From Rhabditophanes sp. KR3021 (Eukaryota; Nematoda; Chromadorea; Rhabditida; Alloionematidae): DNA of 64,000 nucleotides. The stretch covers positions 11,036,001-11,100,000 of the forward strand of contig CAUJLY010000006.1 of assembly GCA_963281155.1 (NCBI GenBank), read 5' to 3'. A program made the translations under genes and the position numbers. The notes beneath the pieces are model-generated. The model did not search any database and was not told the origin of the DNA. It worked only from the letters and a program-made list of their open reading frames with translations. This document shows positions 57,619 through 64,000 of the stretch, one piece after another (within the stretch, counting starts at the first letter, position 1; each line of letters starts with the position of its first letter).

Positions 57619-58714
57619 ATGGAAGTTACTACTGACGAAGTAATTTTAGAAGCTATCAATATAACAGAACGAATTATTTATATTGTATTGTATTGTGGAA
57701 TTTTATTTATCAGCTTTCTTTTGAACATATTCATGATCATAACTTTTTATGCAAATCGAAATGTTATGGGAAAAATTCATGTGTTTGTGATAAGTTATAA
57801 TTTGCTTGGTATTGACTTAATAAAGAATTGTCTTAGATGTGTAATAAATGTGCCTAGTATTGTTATGTTTGAACCAAGTCAATCTTATAATGGTAAGTGT
57901 ATTATTTTATTGTCCATTCATTTTAAAAATTTCAGATTTTCAAACGACCATCTATTACATAGCAATGATTATGCTCGATCAGTATTTAAATTTTGCATGG
58001 ATCGCATTTATATGTTTATTAACTGCAAATAGGTATTTAACGTTTGCAAATCAAAGTTATGTTAGAAAAACAACAAGAAAAGATTTTATAAGAGGATGTA
58101 TCTTATGTTATTTTATTACTTTTTTAGTTATTGGAACAGTTATAATAGCAGATGTGATTCTACCTTCATATCATTTTTCAGATACGGCAATAAATGTAAT
58201 TCGTGATCTACCCGATTCCTTGCAACGACCTGGTAGCTATGTTGCTATGGTCATGGATTACATATTCCTAATTAATCCGGTAATTTTATTTATCCTATAC
58301 GTATTAGCCTTTCTAAAAGTCAAAAAGCTTTCAAAGAAGAAAAATGATGCATCAGTTCCTAGAGCAGTTTCTGGTTTTACAAAAAGAGTAGTTATTCAGA
58401 AAATTCCATCCATTGGTTCTAATACGGGTGAAACTTCAACTACTATATCCACAATTCAAAGACCAAAATTCGAACATATATTCCTTTGGCAAGGATTCAC
58501 AATTTTCATTATTTATTTTCTTACAGTTTACTCAGTTTATTTTTTTATCCCCATAATTCAAGCATTTGGAGTTGGATTACTTATTAAATATTCAATTTGG
58601 ATCGGTATAATTCAAATATTACAGTCAACTGTCAATGCAGCAACTTTTTTTATATTTAATATGACTGCTAACAAATATTTTAAAAAGAAAATTTTATGTT
58701 TTGAAATTCAATAA
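57619..58714 (+). CDS. 7TM chemoreceptor, family unassigned
   Basis: Exons 57619-57892 and 57936-58714 (43-bp GTAAGT...TTTCAG intron) give 350 aa with seven hydrophobic segments. CLLTANRYLTFANQSYVRK marks the TM3 exit. The third intracellular loop is unusually long and basic with a Ser/Thr-rich stretch (IPSIGSNTGETSTT), suggesting phosphorylation or G-protein coupling sites. NKYFKKKILCFE follows TM7. A rhodopsin-like nematode receptor; srx or srw are possible. Confidence 0.75.
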
Positions 58715-60446
58715 ATTGTACATTACTTTAATTGGTGTCGTAATTATATTCAACAAAATTGCCATAAGTTGTTTTCGAAATACTTTATCCCTATAATTAT
58801 TTATGTAATTTGGTTTCCGTTAATAAGTAATTATAATGTAAACACGTAATTTGTATAAACAAATTAATCTGGTTTTGCCCTTTGCTAATGACATTAAATA
58901 TTTTAAAATGAAGTTTTGATTAACATTTTAAACTTAATAGTTTATTCTCCTGAAATGATAATTTTGCATTTCGAAATATAATACCCCATTATTTTGGTGT
59001 CAACTCATTTTATTTCATTATCTGACGCAAATATGATATTCTCTAAAATGAAACCTTCAAACAAAGCTGCCATGAAGATGTATGTGAAACAAGTTGGAAT
59101 AATCAAAATGACAATTTGAAATGCCTTAATTTTAATTGACAATAAAAATGCTGATTTGACTTTATCGGCATTTATTTTGACTATGTAAGTTTTAGATTTT
59201 ACCCTAATTAAATAATATTTTTTTTCATTTTAGTACGAAGCAATCATTACAAAAATTTAAGCCTTAGTAGTAAATGAACAATTATTTAACAAATCACAAA
59301 TCAAAACTTTCATGGAGACATTGTGTCATAAATACAAAAATAGATATTCAAAATTGGCCTTATCAATTTTTGAAAAGGGTGATGAAAAAGATTAAACAGG
59401 AAAATGTAATCAAACCAAGAGAAATCATATTAGTTACTCTTCCCAATCAAATATTGTAAAGAAAAGAACAAAAAATATCAAAACCATAGAAAAGCTTAGA
59501 AAATTACTTACATGTCCAGTGGAGAAATAGATTCAATTAAAAATAGAGTAGAAATATGAAAAAATGATGGGACTTAAATATTGGTAAATAACTGTTTCTT
59601 TTTCTTATACAAAATTTTTCAATTTTTGTGTATTTACCTTTTGTTTAATATGGATGGTTTGTTATCATAAACTAATGCAGGTTATTATCACAATCATATG
59701 GTGCTTATGGAAACGAGATCAAATTAAATAAAATGTTGTCTCAATAATGATATATGCCAAGGTTTTAAAGGTAGCATTTTATTAAAAAAAAATCTAAGTC
59801 ACACTCAGTTTTCGTATTTGGTGAAATTCTTATTAATGTTATCATCCTTTTGCATATTGTAACCTCTCAGACTAAGTATGAAATCTGCCTTTTGATTGGG
59901 GTGTATCTTGTATTTATTTATAAATTGAACATTCATATGCTTAATTTATTTCAATGCCAATGCAATTGCAGAATTAAATAAAAAATTGGCGTTCTTTAGA
60001 ACAAACAAATATATTTAATAATACGATATTTTTGATGATCAGTATTGTTCAACGTCAAAGTATGGTTTTCAATTTGTATTTTCATCTACCTAAACAATAA
60101 TCTCTTGAAATTGCAATGTGCTACTTTTCCAATCAAATTCAGTCCATTTTTATCATTTTAAATATTTATTTATAAAAATTTATTAAGGTTTGTAAAAGTA
60201 AAAAATCTGTTTACAATCATGTTGGAATATATTTTTTATTTTTATCAAAAGATTTGGATGCTTGCAGACACCTATTGTAAAGATCTAATTTGAAATTACG
60301 CAAACTTTTATTTTAGGTAAATTACCGAAAGACAATCGTTTATAAAACAAACAGTTTCGGTAAAGAATGTAATGAAAAACACCAAACCAAAATGATAAGT
60401 AATTAAAAGTGCTAATTAAATTGTTAAGTTTCATTGAATACTTAGC
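58715..60446. other. long intergenic region
   Basis: 1.7 kb, AT-rich. A 61-codon basic frame at 59274-59459 has no motif or splice support and is left uncalled. Confidence 0.4.
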
Positions 60447-60668
60447 TTAGTTTGTTGTGATAAGTTTACAAATTACTCCGAGTAACGCTAGTAAATATAA
60501 CTGCTTATCAACACTAGAATATTCAGGTATGAATAAATTGAAATATAAAGGCATAGACATAAATTTAGCACCTGGAAAATATTGTGAATATAGAATTAAT
60601 GATGAAATATAATTATTCAAGAACTTAGCTTTTATTTTTGTTGGGAGTAAAACCAAAATAAACATCAA
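60447..60668 (-). pseudogene. possible receptor fragment
   Basis: A 73-codon minus-strand frame with gene-like composition (MFILVLLPTKIKAKFLNNYIS ... DKQLYLLALLGVICKL). A hydrophobic start followed by Lys-rich and amphipathic segments could be the TM1-TM2 part of a str-superfamily receptor. No second exon is recognisable. Confidence 0.25.
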
Positions 60669-60882
60669 ATCTCAAACCTCTTATATGTATATTTGCCATA
60701 TCTATTATTATATATATTCCCTTCTCTCATAACAAAGTAAATTGTCATATTTATCTCTCTGATCCATATGATCATTTTCCCCGCTGCATTTTTTTAGACC
60801 TACGAACTGTCCTTTTGGAGGGTGGGAACAACTTTATCAGAAACTTGTACCAATACCTTCTATTGTAATATTATTTAATAAA

Positions 60883-61917
60883 ATGTCCGATCCTAAATTT
60901 TGGTTGTCGGTATTGTCTAATGAATCAATGTTTTATCATGATATTGTTGAATATCAAAGAAATTATGAAGGAAATATGAAATATTGGTATATTTTTGAAT
61001 TCATATATTGCTTACCCTTACTTGTATTCTTTATTACTTTTCTTATGATCTTTTTAAAACATATCATTTGCCACGCTAATTTAAAGTATATCATTTTTAT
61101 GGTTGGAATAAAAACAGCTTTGTTTGTTGTCGTTACCTTTATTGAATCAGCATTAGTATCTTTTTCAAATCCAAATATGTTTTATATTTTGTACTCGAAT
61201 TTGGCAAAAGCGTTGTTTGCATATTCTTCAATACATTCATCTGTTTTTGTGGTTATTGAACGAATTATAGCCATAACATGTGCAAAGACGTATGATAAAC
61301 AGATTTTTTCAAAATTGTGCATTTTGGGAGATCTTTTTTATTTTGTCTTAGGGTTTGTTTATCTCATCAATAGTATTAAGTGTAAGTAACTGATCGTTTA
61401 CAATCTCATACTTGACATGTGTATAATTTCAGTGATAATAAATGAAACTTTCTGCTACTTATTCATGCTCATGGGCTCCTTGCTAGCATTTTTATGTTAT
61501 GTCATAACCTATAATTATGAAAAGACGAATCATTCAAGAGAATTGAGAGAACGGAAAAATTTGTCGTATCGTTACCAAATTTATGAAATTAAAAGAACTA
61601 ATCTGATGATTTGTATATTTGTTATATTGATGTCTGCTTCAGTTGTAGCAGCCTCTTCATTAAGTATGGCTTTCAAGTTAAAAGCGATATCGAGAGTTCA
61701 GTTTTGTCTTTTACTTGATTATGGTTACATGTTGTTTATTTCTCTAGTTTCACTTATATTTGTCAAAATTAATAAAGACGTTGTCAGAAAATTATTTGGA
61801 AAGGGAAGAAGTAAAAAAATGAATATTGTTATACTCGATCCGCAACGTGAAATAAATCAACGCTCGGATAAAGAAACAAACCAGTATTTTGAAATATTAA
61901 AACTTCAATGGGCTTAG
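60883..61917 (+). CDS. 7TM chemoreceptor (sre/srab-type)
   Basis: Exons 60883-61381 and 61433-61917 (51-bp intron GTAAGT...TTTCAG) give 327 aa. NLSYRYQIYEIKRTN before TM6 is the sre/srab LSxRYQxxE signature, and the end QYFEILKLQW matches the YFxxLxxxW tail. Related to the gene at 37130 but with a different intron set. TM3 exit IERIIAITCAKTYDK replaces the DRY region. Chemosensory GPCR, ligand unknown. Confidence 0.85.
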
Positions 61918-62245
61918 TGAGTGAATTATCTCTAATAACATACAGTCCTTGTATTATTTGTTTACCAAAATCAAAAGTTACATCATTTTTAACTTCAATA
62001 AATTATTTATTAAAAGAAACGTTGAAGTATTGTATTTGGTCAAAGATTAAAACTATTACATGCTTTATTAATAGTCTCAAGGTTAAATAGGAACGATGAA
62101 TATCTTATCAGTAAGTATTTAAGTATTTGCAGGGTAACAAAATAACATTGATTAAAACAGTCTTTACACAATTTTGATCTTGTCTAGCTGTTAAATTCTA
62201 GCCTAAACGAGTAGACTTTGCGAATATAATTTACTAATATTGACC
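61918..62245. other. intergenic, nothing recognised
   Basis: Short spacer before the SDR gene with no supported element. Confidence 0.45.
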
Positions 62246-63137
62246 ATGTCTTTTACGAACAAAGTTTGTATTATCACTGGGGGAAATTCAGGACTAGGCA
62301 AGGGCATTGCAATAAAGCTGGCTCAAGAAGGTGCTATTATTGTTATTGTTGGTCGTAGTACTAAGACCTTGGATGAAGCAAAAAATGAAATAATTAGCAA
62401 TGGAACTATGGCTGAAAACATTTTAGCCATCAGCGTTGATATCTCCAAAAAAGAAGACATTCAACAGATAGTTGATATGACCATTACTAAATATGGAAAA
62501 ATTGACGTCTTAGTATGTGCACTTTTATTTTGTATAATTTATTTTTAAGGTTAATAATGCCGGTGTTCTCGGTAGTCCATTTGAAGCAGACACTGAATCC
62601 TTTGAAAACTTCGAATACATCTTTAATACTAATGTTCACGCAGTCGTACATTTGTGCAAAGCAGCTATTCCATATCTAAAAGTAACGAAAGGTAACATCG
62701 TCAACATCAGTTCAGTTGCAGCTCTTTTGCCAGTAAGTTAATTAGTGTAAGTTTGATGTATTCTTTAGAGTGCAATGACGGCATACTACAGCATGAGCAA
62801 AGCTGCTCTGGATATGTATACTAAATGCTTAGCCTCTAAACTGACAGGAGATAATGTTCGTGTTAATGGAATTATGCCTGGTGCTATTAAGACTCCAATG
62901 TTTTCCAAATTTGCTTGTGCTCCGGGTGAGGTTCCAGTGATAAGCGAAGAAAGTATTGAGACAGTTGCAAACACGTTGAATAAGAATATCCCCATGAAAC
63001 GATGTGGATTACCAATTGAAATTGCCAATGCTGTGGCTTTCTTGGCTAGTGATGGAGCATCTTACATTTCAGGATCTATTCTTGTAGTTGATGGTGCCTT
63101 GCTCTGTCACGACAAATATAATGAAATGTTTAATTAA
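62246..63137 (+). CDS. classical short-chain dehydrogenase (SDR)
   Basis: Exons 62246-62512, 62550-62732 and 62769-63137 give 272 aa. The cofactor loop TGGNSGLG is at 11-18, NNAG at 91-94 right after the first intron, the catalytic Ser in NISSVAA, YSMSK at Y157/K161 immediately after the second intron, and MPGAIKTPMF follows. The C-terminal FLASDGASYISGSILVVDGA is the usual classical-SDR ending. The Arg at 38 (VGRS) after beta-2 suggests NADP preference. Cytosolic oxidoreductase of the nematode DHS group; substrate unknown. Start chosen at the first ATG, 62246. Confidence 0.92.
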
Positions 63138-64000
63138 TACAATTCGTATAATATTTCATGCGAGCTAGTTAGTTTTAACTCAGATAAAATACTTATTCTA
63201 ACATTGATAACTAACTTTTTGAAAGCATACCACATAAATTGTAAACTATTTAGTGATAACAAATTTGAATTATATTCACAAGGAGTTAGCCGGAGTTTTC
63301 CATTAAAATTGTGAATAACTAATACAATATATATTTTGTCATATTATAACAAAGGTTTCATGATAAAATTTACGTCATCATTAGTTGGCAGGCATTTTAA
63401 TTCCTTACCGATTAGTGTCCCCACTTTTGATGTAAAAAGGTTTTTTACTACAAGTATTGATCTTTGGAAATAAATCATATTACACAGTTTAATTACCACT
63501 AATTTCAAAGTGTTTTAAATGGCATATTTTACTCCCCAGAATAGAATTTCGAATATTTTTAAAACGTGTATTCCAATTACTCCATTATAAATATTTATCC
63601 TTTCTTATTGTGTGTATCATGTTTGGCCTTACAAATTACGTTTATTCTTAATCACAATGATTCGCAAAAAAAGAAATTAATTTTTCAATGGGTTCTATAT
63701 TTTAACCAGGTCGGAAAGTGTGTTCAGATGCAGTATTCTATGACCTTTATATTTCTAAATGAATTTGATATTTAAAACATAAAATCTAATTGTTGTAGTA
63801 ATAAGAAACGTGTTTTCAAAACTATTTGTAACTCCATGCAACATTACTGACAAAGTTCCATTACAGAGCCTCCGAGTTTTGTGGTCTGTTTAGTTATTAC
63901 ACAAGGAAGCTCTTTTTATGATGATTGGAGTGTCATGACAGTGGTTTCAGATTGCTGGAGCCCATTTGTTGGGTACATTGTCGAATGACACTCCTGCGAT
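63138..64000. other. window end, no supported gene
   Basis: AT-rich until about 63830, then a GC-richer 170 bp holding a 10-bp perfect inverted repeat (GGAGTGTCAT at 63927-63936, complement at 63985-63994). It may be the edge of a feature beyond the window. Confidence 0.4.

Noticed and set aside
59274..59459. 61-codon basic frame
   Set aside because: Composition and context do not separate it from random AT-rich frames.
63927..63994. 10-bp inverted repeat as transposon end or terminator
   Set aside because: No TIR partner, target duplication or coding content is visible before the window ends.
1..64000. tRNA, rRNA, CRISPR or operon-type bacterial signals
   Set aside because: No T-loop/anticodon arrangement, repeat array or rRNA-like sequence was found; introns and SL RNA show a eukaryotic genome.

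Overview
The window is AT-rich animal DNA from a nematode. Evidence for this: most introns are only 35-50 bp with GT(A)AGT...TTTTAG borders; many genes belong to nematode-expanded 7TM chemoreceptor families (srt- and sre-type among others); and two spliced-leader (SL) RNA genes carry an SL1-like 22-nt leader. Base composition, intron size and the leader variant suggest a clade IV (Tylenchina) species, perhaps near Strongyloides/Parastrongyloides/Rhabditophanes. That placement is inference.

Layout. 1-8 kb: a chromodomain+SET (SUV39-type) methyltransferase gene (-), an orphan cysteine-rich exon, a histone H1 pseudogene and a complete cytochrome P450 gene. 8-21 kb: 7TM receptors, an allatostatin-C/somatostatin-like neuropeptide precursor (-), two SL RNA genes (-), a LINE endonuclease relic and a short-chain dehydrogenase (SDR). 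22-26 kb: a LET-767-like steroid/3-ketoacyl reductase gene followed by a broken tandem copy lacking the cofactor-binding segment, then a secreted protein with an IgGFc-binding-like N-terminus. 26-44 kb: a receptor-rich block (srt, sre and unassigned families, several decayed) with an arylacetamide-deacetylase-like esterase inside it. 44-56 kb: two tandem GNAT-like N-acyltransferase genes (-), further IgGFc-like genes and one pseudogene (-), and a tandem trio of receptors (-) interrupted by an internally deleted mariner-like element with near-perfect terminal inverted repeats (TIRs). 57-64 kb: two more receptors and a classical SDR.

I count about twenty 7TM loci, of which at least five are broken. 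The region is an accessory, rapidly duplicating arm-type region dominated by environmental sensing (chemoreceptors), detoxification or lipid metabolism (P450, SDRs, esterase, acyltransferases) and extracellular proteins. The SUV39-like methyltransferase and the SL RNAs are the core-function exceptions.

Most multi-exon models below were joined by hand. They were checked by reading frame, by GT-AG (twice GC-AG) borders and by comparison with paralogues inside the window. Function calls rest on motifs; no database search was possible.
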